DNA of 64,000 nt from Nocardioides cavernae (lineage in GTDB: Bacteria; Actinomycetota; Actinomycetes; Propionibacteriales; Nocardioidaceae), in contig NZ_JACCBW010000001.1 of NCBI RefSeq assembly GCF_013410035.1, positions 620,001-684,000 on the forward strand, written 5' to 3'. Below, in pieces: positions 33,963 through 43,731 of the stretch. Within the stretch, counting starts at the first letter, position 1; each line of letters opens with the position of its first letter. The notes below the pieces were generated by a model, which was not told where the DNA came from, ran no database searches, and was given only the letters and a program-made list of their open reading frames with translations. Both the position numbers and the translations under genes were made by a program.

Positions 33963-36900
33963 TCACTGGGACGCCCGGAACACCACGTCCACGAAGTAGT
34001 TGGTCGCGTTCCACGACTCGTTCGGGAAGCCGCCCGACGCCCCGTAGCGGAAGCGGCCGTTGGTGTTCGCAGGTGCGGTCAGCGGTCCGACGGTGCGTGG
34101 TGCCGCGAAGTACTGCGGCGTCGCGGAATAGCGACCGTTGGGCGCGAGGTACGACACGACGTACGTCTGGCCTGCGGTCACCGTCACTGGCGTGGTGAAC
34201 GACGCCGACTGCCAGCCGGTGGCTGTCTCGTTGGCGAAGGTCAGCTGGCCGAGCCGATTGCCTGAGGCGTCCCACACGGAGCCGGTGTGCGTGCCGGTGT
34301 TGCCGGTGCCCTTGTAGAAGCGGATCCCCGTCACCGTACCGTCCTGGGACGGTACGAACGCCATGCCGAGCTCGACCGCATCAGGGTCGTTGATCGACGC
34401 CGACGCCGGCACCTCCCCCTCGAGCAGCGACGCCGTGTTGGGCGCCGCGGTGCGGAAGGTCCACGTCTGCGTCGGGAGGGGCGCTCCTTCGGTGGAGGTG
34501 GCCCCCGAGAGGGTGGCGGTGTAGACGGTGTCCGTCGCCAACGCCGCGGCCGGCGTGAAGGTCACCGTCGAGCCACCCCCCGAGAGGGCCGCCTGGCCGG
34601 AGACCGCGTCACCGCCCCTGGAGAGGGTCATGGTCCACCCGGTGGCCAGCGGCGCCGTGAGGGTGATCGACGGCTTCACCGCCACCGGGACATCCGTCGC
34701 CCCGTCGACAGGAGTGCGGGAGTCGACCGCGATGCTCGCCGCCTCCCGCTCGAAGACCACGTCCACGAAGTAGTTGGCCGCGCCCCACGAGAACGACGGG
34801 AACCCGCCGCCTGCGGCGTAGAGATAGCGCCCGTTGTTGGCCGCCGGCGCGGTCAAGTCGCCCGCGGTCCACGGTCCGTTGAAGAAGTCCTGCGTGTAGG
34901 CGTAGTGGCCGGCAGGGGCGAAGTAGGACACGACGTAGGACGTGCCCGCCTGCACCTCGATCGGCGTCGACAGCTGGGCCGTCTGCCAACCTGTCGCCGT
35001 CTCGGCGACGAACGTGGCTTGCGCCAACCGCGTGCCGTCGGCCGACCAGAGCGACCCCGTGTGGGTGCCGGTGTTGCCGGTGCCCTTGTAGAAGCGGATC
35101 GCAGTGACCGTCCCGTTGCGGCTCGGGGTCCAGGCCACCCCGAGCTCGACCGGCGCTCCGTCGGACGCGGCCTCGACGGCCGGCACCTCGTCACCGAACA
35201 GGCTCTGCTGGGTCAGCGAGTCCGCGCTGCGGGTGTGGAACGTCCAGGTCTGCGGCGCCAGGGCGGCACCATCGGTGGACACGACGCCGGTGAGCGACAC
35301 GTCCACGGCGGCGTCCGCCGGTAGCTGACTGGCCGGGGTCCAGAGGAGCTGGGTCCCGGTCGCGTCGAGCGCCGCCGAGCCGGGCAGCGTGCTGCCGTTG
35401 CTCGTGACCGTCATGGTCCACCCAGACGGCGCGATCCCGGCGGTGAAGCCCACCTTGACCTTGGTGCCCCGCGCCACCTGCACCGCGCCCGGCGCCGGGT
35501 CCTGGCCGGTGACCGCGATGGCCGGCGCCACCTTCTCGAACACCACGTCGACGAGGTAGCTGGTCGACGAGGAGGCCGAAGGGAAGCCCGTGCCGTAGGT
35601 GTAGGCCCCCGCCGCGGACGTCACCAACAGTGGCGAACGCGACAGGTTGGCGGCCGCGAAGGCGTTGGGCGTTGCGGAGTACCGCCCGACGGTGGTGCGG
35701 TAGGACGCGGTGTAGGTCGTGCCCTTGCGCACCTGGACGGGTGTCGCGAAGGTCAGGGTCTGCCAGCCGGAGGTCGACTCGTCGCTGAACGTGCCGGTCG
35801 CGAGCACAGTCCCATCGGCCGCCCACAGGGTGCCGGTGTGCGAGCCGGTGTTGTTGGCGCCCTTGTAGAACCGAACGCCGGTGACCTGACCGTTGACGTC
35901 TGGCGTGAAGCGGACGCCGAGGGTCACCGGGTCGCGGTCGCTGTCCTCGAGCAGGGTCGGGGTCAGCGAGTCGTCGAACAGCGTGCACGGGCAGACCCCC
36001 GGCGGGTTGGGAGGCTTGACCGTCGTGAACGACCAGGTGTCGCCCGTCGTCACGGGATTTCCGGACGTGTCGGTGCCGGTGGCCTTGGCGGTGAACTTCA
36101 CGAAGCCGGCCAAGGGCGCATCTGGCGTGAACGTGACCGTCCGGGTCGCCGCGTCGTACGCCGTCGTACCGGCGACCGTGGCGCCGTTGGCGTCCTTCAG
36201 CGTCAGTCCCGCCGTACCCGCGGCGAGCGGCTTGGAGAACTTCGCGCTGATCTTGGTGGAGGACGGCACGCTCGACGAGCCCGGCACAGGCGACTGGTTG
36301 AGCGCGATGAGCGCTGAGCTGTCGGTCGTCGTGAAGGTGACGTCGACGTAGTAGTTGGCGTTCTGGTGGCTCTGGTCGGGGAACTGGCCAGGGTTGGCGA
36401 AGACGCCGCCGGCGGGGGCGCCGTAACCGCCGTCGACCATCAGTGCTGCGGTCTCACGGGGTCGCGCGGCGAAGCCCCAGCTCTCGAGAGCGTAGTTCCC
36501 GTTGGGCGCGGTGTACGAGGCGACGTAGGACTTTCCGGCCGCGACCGCCACGGGGGTCTGGAACGTCACGGTCTGCCATCCGGTCGCGGACTCGGTGCCG
36601 AACGTCGCCTGTGCGAGGCGCTCACCCGAGCTCGACCACAGCGACCCGACGTGCGTCCCGGTGTTGCCGGTGCCCTTGAAGAAGCGCACGCCGGTCACGA
36701 AGCCGTCCGTCAACGGCACGAACCGCACGCCGAGCTCGACGGCGTGGGGGTCGTTCGCCGCGGCGATCTTCGGGGTCTCGCCCCCGAAGATGCTGCACGG
36801 GCACTGGGCGTCGAACGCGCGCGTCGCCGCCGTGCCGATGTTGGCTGAGTCGTCCATCGCCCGGACCCGGACCTGCGAGCTGCCGAGGCCCTTCTGCCGG

Positions 36901-38714
36901 AAGGTGTAGGTCCACGACGTCGTACCGGTCGCGGCGCTCCAGGAGTTCCCACCGTCGGTCGAGACCTCGACGCCGGCGACGCGACCGCCGACGTCCGAGG
37001 CCGTGCCGGTGATCGTGACGTTCTGGCCGTTGGGCGTGGTGGCGCCCGCAGCCGGGGTGCTGATGCTCACGGTCGGCGCCGTGACGTCGGTCGACTTGCT
37101 GGCCGACGCGAGCCCGGACATCAGTGTGGTGGGCTGTGCGCCCATGTCGGCGAAGAGGTTGACCTGGGCCTGTTGCATCCGTACGTCAGCAGGCTCCTGG
37201 GCGTACGCCGAGTCGTGCACGGCATCGAGGCCCCAGGACCACTGCACGGTCCCGGCGCTGAAGACGAGCGCGCCGCTGGGCGCCTTGTACATCGTCATGT
37301 TGTGGCGCGTCGTCCCCGGCACGACGGTGTTGCCGAAGTCGGTCAGGTACTCCGGGACGGAGCCAGTGGTGGTCGACAGCCGCACGAGGCCGGCCGGCCG
37401 GAACCCGTTGTCGACGTCCTCGTTCGACTCGTAGCCGACGGTGTGGGGCGCAAGGGTGGCCATGCCACTGGAGAGGTTGGCGATCGACGTGTTGCGCCAG
37501 AGGCGGTACTTGCCCTCCGCCGCGCTGACCGTCATCGCCAGGTCGCTGAAGTTCACCTGGTACTGAGTGCCGATGAGGGCGTTCTCCGGCACGCCGGCGC
37601 CCCGGCTCTGTGGAGCGAAGCGAGGGTCGCGCCAGGTGCCCGTCCACTCTGGGTCGGGATCGACCTTGTCGTTGCTCCACGTCTCCTTATAGGACGTGAG
37701 CGTGCGGTAGGACGTGCTGGACCCGTCGATCGAGGGTTGGTAGCGGGTCTTCCAGTAGCCGTCGTTGCCCGACAGGAACTGGAGGTTGACCCCGGCGTCC
37801 CGGGCGGCCTCGATGTTGGCGCGCTGGGCCTTGCTCCAGTACTCGTCGTGGCCGACGGAGAGGAACACCTTGTGGTTCTTGAGCAGCGCTCCGCGGCGAT
37901 CCGTGTCCACCCCGGAGAAGTACGACACGTCGTAGCCGTTGCGCTCCATGAAGCGGACCATGGCGTACTCGGCGGACATGAAGAAGTCGCGTCCGTGCTC
38001 GCGCCCACGGGTGAGAACCGGTCGGTTGTAGCTCACCTTGTAGGCGCGCCCGTGCGAGCCACCGCCGTAGAAGTAGGCGCCGCCGTAGGTGTTGTAGGCC
38101 TGCCACGTCGGGTCGGCGGTCTGGAAGAGGATCGCTGACGTGCTCGAGTCGTCACGCACGATGAACGTGATGTGGCTGCCGTCGCCCGTGGAACGCTTGA
38201 TGTGGGCGATGTAGACGCCCGACACCGCGGTCGACGGCACGTTCCAGGACGCCGAGACGCCCCAGTTCCCGCAGTCGTAGAGGTCCGTCTGCACGTCGGT
38301 GATACAGGCCGGCTGGCGCTGTGGCAACCGGGCGCTGGGGGTGACCGAGGTGATCTTGCGGGCACCGAGGCCGCGGTAGTAGCCCATCCGGTAGATGTCG
38401 ATCGTGTAGGAGGACGCCTCGGTGTCGATCTTGAAGTCGATGCGCTGGCCGACGTTCACCGAGATGTCGGTGGCGAAGCCCTGGATCTCGGGGTCGCCGG
38501 CGCCATCGATCTCCCAGATGTCGGGATCGGTTCCGAGCTTGTCGTTCTCGCACGCGATCTTGTTGCCACCGGCCCCGCAGGGGTCGGCGGCGTTGGCCGG
38601 GCTCGGACCGCCGAGCAGCGTCGGACCGACCATCGCGTTCAGTGCGGCGAGGAGCAACAGGGCCGCGCCCCGCACGCCCCAGCTGCGCGTCGTCCCCAAC
38701 ATCGACCTGCCCAT
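33963..38714 (-). CDS. Giant secreted protein: dimethylformamidase-like domain plus four DUF4082 and Ig-like domains
   Basis: A 1583-residue exported protein. A signal peptide ends near PSPANAAD (about residue 42). Residues about 45-530 resemble the N,N-dimethylformamidase large-subunit C-terminal fold (YRMGYYRGLGARKI, SVGHDEYWSKAQRANIE). An Ig-like domain follows (about 535-635). DUF4082 copies lie at about 637-797, 909-1059, 1170-1320 and 1429-1582, separated by three Big_5/SbsA-like domains; each DUF4082 carries a VTGVRFYKG- and YFVDVVF-like signature. Very similar DNA recurs in the third and fourth copies. The ATG at 38714 is preferred because it gives a proper signal peptide. It may act on, or attach to, the EPS. 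Confidence 0.88.
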   Translation of the reverse strand: MGRSMLGTTRSWGVRGAALLLLAALNAMVGPTLLGGPSPANAADPCGAGGNKIACENDKLGTDPDIWEIDGAGDPEIQGFATDISVNVGQRIDFKIDTEASSYTIDIYRMGYYRGLGARKITSVTPSARLPQRQPACITDVQTDLYDCGNWGVSASWNVPSTAVSGVYIAHIKRSTGDGSHITFIVRDDSSTSAILFQTADPTWQAYNTYGGAYFYGGGSHGRAYKVSYNRPVLTRGREHGRDFFMSAEYAMVRFMERNGYDVSYFSGVDTDRRGALLKNHKVFLSVGHDEYWSKAQRANIEAARDAGVNLQFLSGNDGYWKTRYQPSIDGSSTSYRTLTSYKETWSNDKVDPDPEWTGTWRDPRFAPQSRGAGVPENALIGTQYQVNFSDLAMTVSAAEGKYRLWRNTSIANLSSGMATLAPHTVGYESNEDVDNGFRPAGLVRLSTTTGSVPEYLTDFGNTVVPGTTRHNMTMYKAPSGALVFSAGTVQWSWGLDAVHDSAYAQEPADVRMQQAQVNLFADMGAQPTTLMSGLASASKSTDVTAPTVSISTPAAGATTPNGQNVTITGTASDVGGRVAGVEVSTDGGNSWSAATGTTSWTYTFRQKGLGSSQVRVRAMDDSANIGTAATRAFDAQCPCSIFGGETPKIAAANDPHAVELGVRFVPLTDGFVTGVRFFKGTGNTGTHVGSLWSSSGERLAQATFGTESATGWQTVTFQTPVAVAAGKSYVASYTAPNGNYALESWGFAARPRETAALMVDGGYGAPAGGVFANPGQFPDQSHQNANYYVDVTFTTTDSSALIALNQSPVPGSSSVPSSTKISAKFSKPLAAGTAGLTLKDANGATVAGTTAYDAATRTVTFTPDAPLAGFVKFTAKATGTDTSGNPVTTGDTWSFTTVKPPNPPGVCPCTLFDDSLTPTLLEDSDRDPVTLGVRFTPDVNGQVTGVRFYKGANNTGSHTGTLWAADGTVLATGTFSDESTSGWQTLTFATPVQVRKGTTYTASYRTTVGRYSATPNAFAAANLSRSPLLVTSAAGAYTYGTGFPSASSSTSYLVDVVFEKVAPAIAVTGQDPAPGAVQVARGTKVKVGFTAGIAPSGWTMTVTSNGSTLPGSAALDATGTQLLWTPASQLPADAAVDVSLTGVVSTDGAALAPQTWTFHTRSADSLTQQSLFGDEVPAVEAASDGAPVELGVAWTPSRNGTVTAIRFYKGTGNTGTHTGSLWSADGTRLAQATFVAETATGWQTAQLSTPIEVQAGTSYVVSYFAPAGHYAYTQDFFNGPWTAGDLTAPAANNGRYLYAAGGGFPSFSWGAANYFVDVVFEREAASIAVDSRTPVDGATDVPVAVKPSITLTAPLATGWTMTLSRGGDAVSGQAALSGGGSTVTFTPAAALATDTVYTATLSGATSTEGAPLPTQTWTFRTAAPNTASLLEGEVPASASINDPDAVELGMAFVPSQDGTVTGIRFYKGTGNTGTHTGSVWDASGNRLGQLTFANETATGWQSASFTTPVTVTAGQTYVVSYLAPNGRYSATPQYFAAPRTVGPLTAPANTNGRFRYGASGGFPNESWNATNYFVDVVFRASQ

Positions 38715-38802
38715 GTGATCACACACCTCTCCCGGACGGCATGCGCCGCCGACACGATCCTCGGCCCGCCCGGTCGGATTGCTGCACGACGGCGGCCGAT
38801 AT

Positions 38803-38817
38803 CCCCACATTTCGGTG
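38803..38817. promoter_or_regulatory. Candidate operator (locus-wide motif, copy 5)
   Basis: CCCCACATTTCGGTG in the 105-bp gap between two minus-strand genes. It lies about 90-100 bases upstream of the giant DUF4082 gene, similar to the spacing at 21634. Confidence 0.5.
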
Positions 38818-38819
38818 GC

Positions 38820-39800
38820 TCAGACACCCGCCGGCTGCGCAGCGCGCTGGCGCGGGATCCGCACCACCCCGCTGATGTGCAGGGGCGGCGGGTCGGTCAC
38901 CTTGGTCACGACCCGGCTCGCGGCGGCCTCCAGGTCGCGGGCCTTGAGGCTGTCGGCGTCGCGCGAGATGCACAGGTCGCGCAGCGACAGCTCGAGGGCG
39001 ATCGTCAGCTGGTGGTCGTCCACGTGCTCCCCGTGCATCGCCCGGCGCGGGACGAGGACCGGCAGCTTGCCGTTCTCGAGCGCCATGAGGGCGATGCCGG
39101 TGCCGGCGTGGGCGACGACGACGTCCGCTGCGCGTATCGCCGCGGCCATCTCCTCGGCCGGCACCCGCTCGCGAGCGTCGATCCCGAGCCCGGTCGTGTC
39201 GGTGCCGCCGGTCTGCCACAGCACCTCGGTGCCCTCCGGCACCAGGGGCACCAGCCGCTCGAGCAGCCGGCGGAAGCCGTAGCCCTCCTGGGTGCCGAGG
39301 CTCACCACCATCCGCCGGATCGGCTGCTGCCGGACGGGTGCGGTGTCGTACAGCTCCCACGGGGAGGCGAGGTACTGCCAGTGCCCCTTGGTGAGCGCGC
39401 TGGACTGGCTGAACGTCGTGATGCCGGGCACCATCGCCAGCGCGCGGCCCGACAGCGACGGCGCGTCGTAGCGGGTCGCGCTCTCGATGTAGACGGTCTC
39501 GATGCCACGCAGGCGGGCCTGCGGGAGCACGGCGAGCGCCAGCGCGGCGCCGGTGCTCACCGCGAGCGTGATGTCGTGCTCACGGAAGATCCGGCGCGCG
39601 GCGACGGCGTTGCGCGCGACCGCGCCCATGTCGCGTGGCGGGCACGGCGCCATCCAGTGGACCCGCTCCCCCGCGAGCATCGACTCCGACTGGGGCGTGC
39701 GCACGGTCGCCCACACCACGTCCTCGACGCCGAGGCGGGGGCGCAGGGTGTGCAGCTGCATGAGGTGGCCGCCGTCGTTGGCGACGAGGAGCGCGGTCAT
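38820..39800 (-). CDS. Alg13/Alg14-type UDP-sugar glycosyltransferase (EpsE/EpsF-like fusion)
   Basis: A 326-residue protein. The N-terminal half is Alg14-like (TALLVANDGGHLMQLHTLRP, membrane recruitment). The C-terminal half is GT28-like: VVSLGTQEGYGF, then VVAHAGTGIALMALENGKLPVLVPRRAMHGEHVDDHQL, a donor-binding block much like MurG/Alg13. In bacteria the pair is often two genes; here one chain holds both. It is the last gene of the eight-gene operon starting at 46311. Confidence 0.87.
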   Translation of the reverse strand: MTALLVANDGGHLMQLHTLRPRLGVEDVVWATVRTPQSESMLAGERVHWMAPCPPRDMGAVARNAVAARRIFREHDITLAVSTGAALALAVLPQARLRGIETVYIESATRYDAPSLSGRALAMVPGITTFSQSSALTKGHWQYLASPWELYDTAPVRQQPIRRMVVSLGTQEGYGFRRLLERLVPLVPEGTEVLWQTGGTDTTGLGIDARERVPAEEMAAAIRAADVVVAHAGTGIALMALENGKLPVLVPRRAMHGEHVDDHQLTIALELSLRDLCISRDADSLKARDLEAAASRVVTKVTDPPPLHISGVVRIPRQRAAQPAGV

Positions 39801-40924
39801 CGCGCGCCGCCCGTGACGGCGCCGGCCAGGACCTCGACGACGCGGTCCTGCATCGCCTCGGTCAGGTGCGGGTGCATCGGGAGGGACAGGATCTCGCCCG
39901 CCGCCGCCTCCGCCACCGGCGCGGTGCCCGGTCCGAGGCCGAGTCCGGCGTACGCCCCGGTGAGGTGCACCGGGTAGGGGTAGTGGATCCCGGCGCCGAC
40001 GCCGGCGGCGTTGAGCTCGGCGAGCACGCGGTCGCGCTCGGCCACCCGGACGACGTAGAGGTGCCAGACGTGCTCCCCCTCCGCGCCGAGCAGCGGCCTG
40101 CGCACGCCGGGCACGTCGGCCAGCAGGCTGTCGTAGCGGGCGGCGGCCCGCACCCGCAGCTCGTTCCACTTCTCGAGCCGGTCGAGCTTGGCGCGAAGGT
40201 AGACCGCCTGGATGGTGTCGAGGCGGGAGTTCATCCCGATGACGTCGTGGACGTAGCGCACCGAGGAGCCGTGGGCGCGCAGCTTGCGGACCTCGGCGGC
40301 GAGGTCGGCGTCGTCGGTGGTGACGGCGCCCGCGTCGCCTGCCGCGCCCAGGTTCTTGCCGGGGTAGAAGCTCGTCGCGCCGATCGTGGCGAGCGAGCCC
40401 GAGCCGCGGCCGCCGGTCCGTGCGCCCTGCGACTGGGCGGCGTCCTCGACGAGCGCGACGCCGGCGGAGTCGCAGACCTCGGCGAGCCGCGCCATGGGGG
40501 CGAGCTGGCCGAACAGGTGGACGGCGGCGACGGCCTGGGTCCGCTCGGTCAGCGCGGCCTCGACGAGGTCGGGCCGGATGAGCAGGCGGTCGTCGTCGAC
40601 GTCGACCGGGACGGGCACCGCGCCGATGCGCGAGGCCGCCTCCGCGGTGGCGATGAACGTGTTGGCCGGCACGATGACCTCGCCGCCCGCGCGCACGCCG
40701 GCGGCGCGGAGCGCGAGCTCGAGGGCGTCGGTGCCGTTGCCGACGCCGACGCAGTGCTCGACCCCGACGAACTCGGCGTACGCCCGCTCGAAGTCGGCGA
40801 CCGCGGGGCCGTCGACGAAGGCGGTGGCGGAGAAGACGGACGCGAGGCCGTCCTGGACCTCCGCGGCGATCTCGGCGTGCTGCGAGGCGAGGTCGACGAA
40901 CGGGACGGGTGCTGCGGCGGTCAT
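39797..40924 (-). CDS. DegT/DnrJ/EryC1-family sugar aminotransferase (first copy)
   Basis: A 375-residue PLP enzyme that aminates a nucleotide keto-sugar. PLP site: the Schiff-base lysine in SFYPGKNLGAAGDAGAV; GNGTDALELALRA and EDAAQSQGAR complete the cofactor site. The family makes amino sugars such as those of the WbpE/WecE group. It has 4-base overlaps with both neighbours, so it belongs to the amino-sugar operon. A second, different DegT copy lies at 41576. Confidence 0.93.
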   Translation of the reverse strand: MTAAAPVPFVDLASQHAEIAAEVQDGLASVFSATAFVDGPAVADFERAYAEFVGVEHCVGVGNGTDALELALRAAGVRAGGEVIVPANTFIATAEAASRIGAVPVPVDVDDDRLLIRPDLVEAALTERTQAVAAVHLFGQLAPMARLAEVCDSAGVALVEDAAQSQGARTGGRGSGSLATIGATSFYPGKNLGAAGDAGAVTTDDADLAAEVRKLRAHGSSVRYVHDVIGMNSRLDTIQAVYLRAKLDRLEKWNELRVRAAARYDSLLADVPGVRRPLLGAEGEHVWHLYVVRVAERDRVLAELNAAGVGAGIHYPYPVHLTGAYAGLGLGPGTAPVAEAAAGEILSLPMHPHLTEAMQDRVVEVLAGAVTGGAR

Positions 40925-41565
40925 GTGTGGACTCCGATCCTGATGGGTCGAGCAGGAACGCCCACCCAGGTCTCCCCGGGGGGCAGGTCTTCGAGGAGCA
41001 CGGAGCCCATCCCGAGGGTGGCTCCGGCGCCGATGCGTACGCCTTCGCGCACGGAGGCGTTCATGCCGATGTAGGCCGCCTCGCCGACCTCGACGTCGCC
41101 GCCGAGGGTGACCCCGGCGCACAGGGTCGCGAAGTCGTGGACGGTGCAGCCGTGGGTGAGCGTGACCTGCGGCATCAGCACCACGTGGCGCCCGACCTCG
41201 ACGTCGGCGGTGAGGACCACGCCGTCGAGGACGATCGCGCCCGCGTCGACGTGGCAGCTGCCGGGCAGCACCACGCGCGGGTGGACGATCGAGGTGTAGC
41301 GGTCGGGGTCGAAGCCGACGAGCTCGAGCCTGGTCGCGACCCGTCGGCGGTGGCGCCCCTTGCCGAGCGCGAGCACGACGTCGTGGTCGACGGACTCGGT
41401 GAGCAGGTCGACCGCGCCCAGCACCGGGGTGAGGCCGTGGAGCGTCCCCCACCGGGCGGGGTCGTCGTCGACGATCGACAGCGGACCCTCGTGCCGGAGG
41501 AGCACCGCGACGGCGGACGCCTCGCGGGCGAGCCCGCTCGCGCCGACGAGCACGAGCCCCGTCAT
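40921..41565 (-). CDS. NeuD/PglD-like sugar O- or N-acyltransferase
   Basis: A 214-residue protein with a Rossmann-like N-terminal part (LVLVGASGLAREA) and a left-handed beta-helix of hexapeptide repeats (DAGAIVLDGVVLTADVEVG). PglD/NeuD proteins acetylate an amino group on a nucleotide sugar using acetyl-CoA. Placement between two aminotransferase genes supports N-acylation of their product. Confidence 0.88.
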   Translation of the reverse strand: MTGLVLVGASGLAREASAVAVLLRHEGPLSIVDDDPARWGTLHGLTPVLGAVDLLTESVDHDVVLALGKGRHRRRVATRLELVGFDPDRYTSIVHPRVVLPGSCHVDAGAIVLDGVVLTADVEVGRHVVLMPQVTLTHGCTVHDFATLCAGVTLGGDVEVGEAAYIGMNASVREGVRIGAGATLGMGSVLLEDLPPGETWVGVPARPIRIGVHT

Positions 41566-41575
41566 GCCCGCGCCC

Positions 41576-42727
41576 TCACGGTCGCCACGCCGACTCGAGC
41601 GCGTCGACGACGCGCTCGTGCTCGGCACCGGTCATCTGGTGGAAGAGGGGCAGGATCAGCGTCTGGTCGTTGAGCCGCTCGGTGACCGGGAGGGCGACGT
41701 GGTCGCGGTGCGAGTGCGCCGGCTGGCGGTGCGACGCCATGATCCCGCGGCGAGCCGAGATGCCCGCACCGGCGAGGTGCATCATCATCTCCTCGCGGTC
41801 GAGCGGGTGCTCGGGCAGGACCTCGACCCAGCAGGACTGGAAGTTGGTGGTGCCCCACGCGGGATCGGCGACCATCCGCAGCCCGGACAGCTGCGCGATG
41901 GCGAAGGCGTACGCCGTGGCGAGCTCGCGGCGGCGGGCGACCATCTCGGGCAGCCGCCCGAGCTGGACGATCCCGACGGCGGCCTGCAGGTCGGTCATCC
42001 GGAAGTTGAAGCCGACCTCGTCGAACGTCTCGGGGCTGGCCAGGACGCTCGCGTGGCGGTCGGCGGCCGACACGCTCATGGAGTGCTCGCGCAGGCGCCG
42101 GGCACGCGCTGCCCAGTCGGCCCGCGACGTGGTGACCATGCCGCCCTCACCGGTGGTGAGGAGCTTGCGCGGGTGGAACGACCAGGCAGCGATCTCCGCC
42201 CCCGCGCCGACGGGGCGGCCGTGGGCGGTGGAGCCGGCCGCGCAGGCGGCGTCCTCGATCACGGTGATCCCGAGCGGGTCGCAGAAGGCCCGGATGGCCT
42301 GCATGTCCAGCGGCACCCCGCCCTGGTCCACGGCGATCACCGCGCGCGTCCGCGGGGTGACCACCGTGGCGATCGTGGCGGGGGTCAGGTTGCCCGTGGC
42401 CTCGTCGACGTCGGCGAAGACGGGCGTGGCACCGACGTAGGTCGGCGCGTTGGCGGTGGCGATGAAGGAGAGCGACGGCACGACGACCTCGTCGCCGGCA
42501 CCCACGCCGGCGACCACGAGGGCGAGGTGGAGGGCGGTGGTGCAGTTGCTGACGGCGATCGCGTGCTCGGCCTGCTGGGCCTGCGCGAACGCCGCCTCGA
42601 AGGCGGCGACGCGCGGGCCCTGGGCGACCCAGCCGGAGCGCAGCACCTCGGAGACGGCCGCGACCTCCTCCTCGCCCAGCCACGGCTGCATCACGTTGAT
42701 GCGGGTGAGCTCCTGCTCGAGGCTCAT
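41576..42727 (-). CDS. DegT/DnrJ/EryC1-family aminotransferase (second copy)
   Basis: A 383-residue PLP aminotransferase starting MSLEQELTRINVMQPWLGEE. The PLP lysine lies in WSFHPRKLLTTGEGGMV, with SNCTTALHLAL and EDAACAAGS forming the cofactor pocket. It differs clearly from the copy at 39797, so the two probably act on different sugars. It overlaps the epimerase gene by 4 bases. Confidence 0.93.
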   Translation of the reverse strand: MSLEQELTRINVMQPWLGEEEVAAVSEVLRSGWVAQGPRVAAFEAAFAQAQQAEHAIAVSNCTTALHLALVVAGVGAGDEVVVPSLSFIATANAPTYVGATPVFADVDEATGNLTPATIATVVTPRTRAVIAVDQGGVPLDMQAIRAFCDPLGITVIEDAACAAGSTAHGRPVGAGAEIAAWSFHPRKLLTTGEGGMVTTSRADWAARARRLREHSMSVSAADRHASVLASPETFDEVGFNFRMTDLQAAVGIVQLGRLPEMVARRRELATAYAFAIAQLSGLRMVADPAWGTTNFQSCWVEVLPEHPLDREEMMMHLAGAGISARRGIMASHRQPAHSHRDHVALPVTERLNDQTLILPLFHQMTGAEHERVVDALESAWRP

Positions 42728-43731
42728 CGTCCCGCTCCCGCGAGCGTGCGGCCGGCGGCGATCTCGTCGCGCTGCGGACGCCACCACTCGACGAGCTGGC
42801 GCAGGCCCTCCTCGATCCCCGTGCGGGCGACGAAGCCGAGGTCACGCTCCGCGGCGCTGGTGTCGGCCAGCCGCCGGACCACGCCGTTGACGCCGCGCTC
42901 GGGACCGTGCTCGACCGAGAGGTCCGAGCCCATCACCCGCAGCAGCGCCTCGGCGAGCTCGAGCAGGCTGGTCTCCTCGCCGCGGGCCACGTTGTAGACG
43001 CCCTGGACGACACCGGATTGGGCCGCCAGCACGTTGGCGCGGGCGATGTCGGTGGTGAAGACGAAGTCCATGGTCTGGCGGCCGTCACCGAAGATCAGTG
43101 GCGGCAGGCCGTCCTCGATGCGCTCCATCCAGCGCACCAGCACCTCGGTGTAGAGGCCGTGCACGTCCATGCGCGGGCCGTAGACGTTGAAGTAGCGCAG
43201 CGCGACGTAGTCGAGCCCGTTCATCGCGCGGAAGCTCGCGAGCATCCCCTCGTTGAAGGTCTTGGCCGCACCGTAGAACGTGTCGTTGGCATAGGGGTGC
43301 TGCGACTCGGGTGTCGGGAACTGCTCGGCGAGCCCGTAGACCGACGCCGACGAGGCGGCGACGACCTTGTCGACCTTGGCCTGGGTGGCGGCCTCGATGA
43401 CGTTGAAGCTGCCGTCGACGAGGACCTCCAGGGCGAGCCGGGGCTCCTCCGCGCACTGGGTGATGCGGATCGCGGCCTGGTGGAAGACGACATCGCAGCC
43501 GCGGGTCAGGTCGTGCACGAGGTCGCGGTCGCGGATGTCGCCGCGCACCAGGTGGAGGTCGGCGTCGTGGCGCGCGAGCGCGGACTCCAGGTTGGCCTCG
43601 CGACCCCGCACGAGGTTGTCGAGGACGCGGACCTCGGAGACGCCGGCGTCGAAGAGCTGGTCGACCAGGGTCGAGCCGATGGTGCCGGCGCCGCCGGTCA
43701 CGAGGGCGGTGGCTCCCTGCAGCGTGGTCAT
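42724..43731 (-). CDS. NAD-dependent sugar epimerase/dehydratase (SDR)
   Basis: A 335-residue extended SDR. N-terminal NAD site VTGGAGTIGSTL; catalytic SSASVYG and FYGAAK (Y and K of YxxxK). The exact reaction (C4 epimerase, 4,6-dehydratase or similar) is not resolved. It supplies the keto-sugar or epimer used by the neighbouring aminotransferases. Confidence 0.92.
   Translation of the reverse strand: MTTLQGATALVTGGAGTIGSTLVDQLFDAGVSEVRVLDNLVRGREANLESALARHDADLHLVRGDIRDRDLVHDLTRGCDVVFHQAAIRITQCAEEPRLALEVLVDGSFNVIEAATQAKVDKVVAASSASVYGLAEQFPTPESQHPYANDTFYGAAKTFNEGMLASFRAMNGLDYVALRYFNVYGPRMDVHGLYTEVLVRWMERIEDGLPPLIFGDGRQTMDFVFTTDIARANVLAAQSGVVQGVYNVARGEETSLLELAEALLRVMGSDLSVEHGPERGVNGVVRRLADTSAAERDLGFVARTGIEEGLRQLVEWWRPQRDEIAAGRTLAGAGR

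Noticed and set aside
34281..36700. Repeated DNA as an insertion sequence
   Set aside because: Repeats are coding, in frame and correspond to DUF4082 domains.
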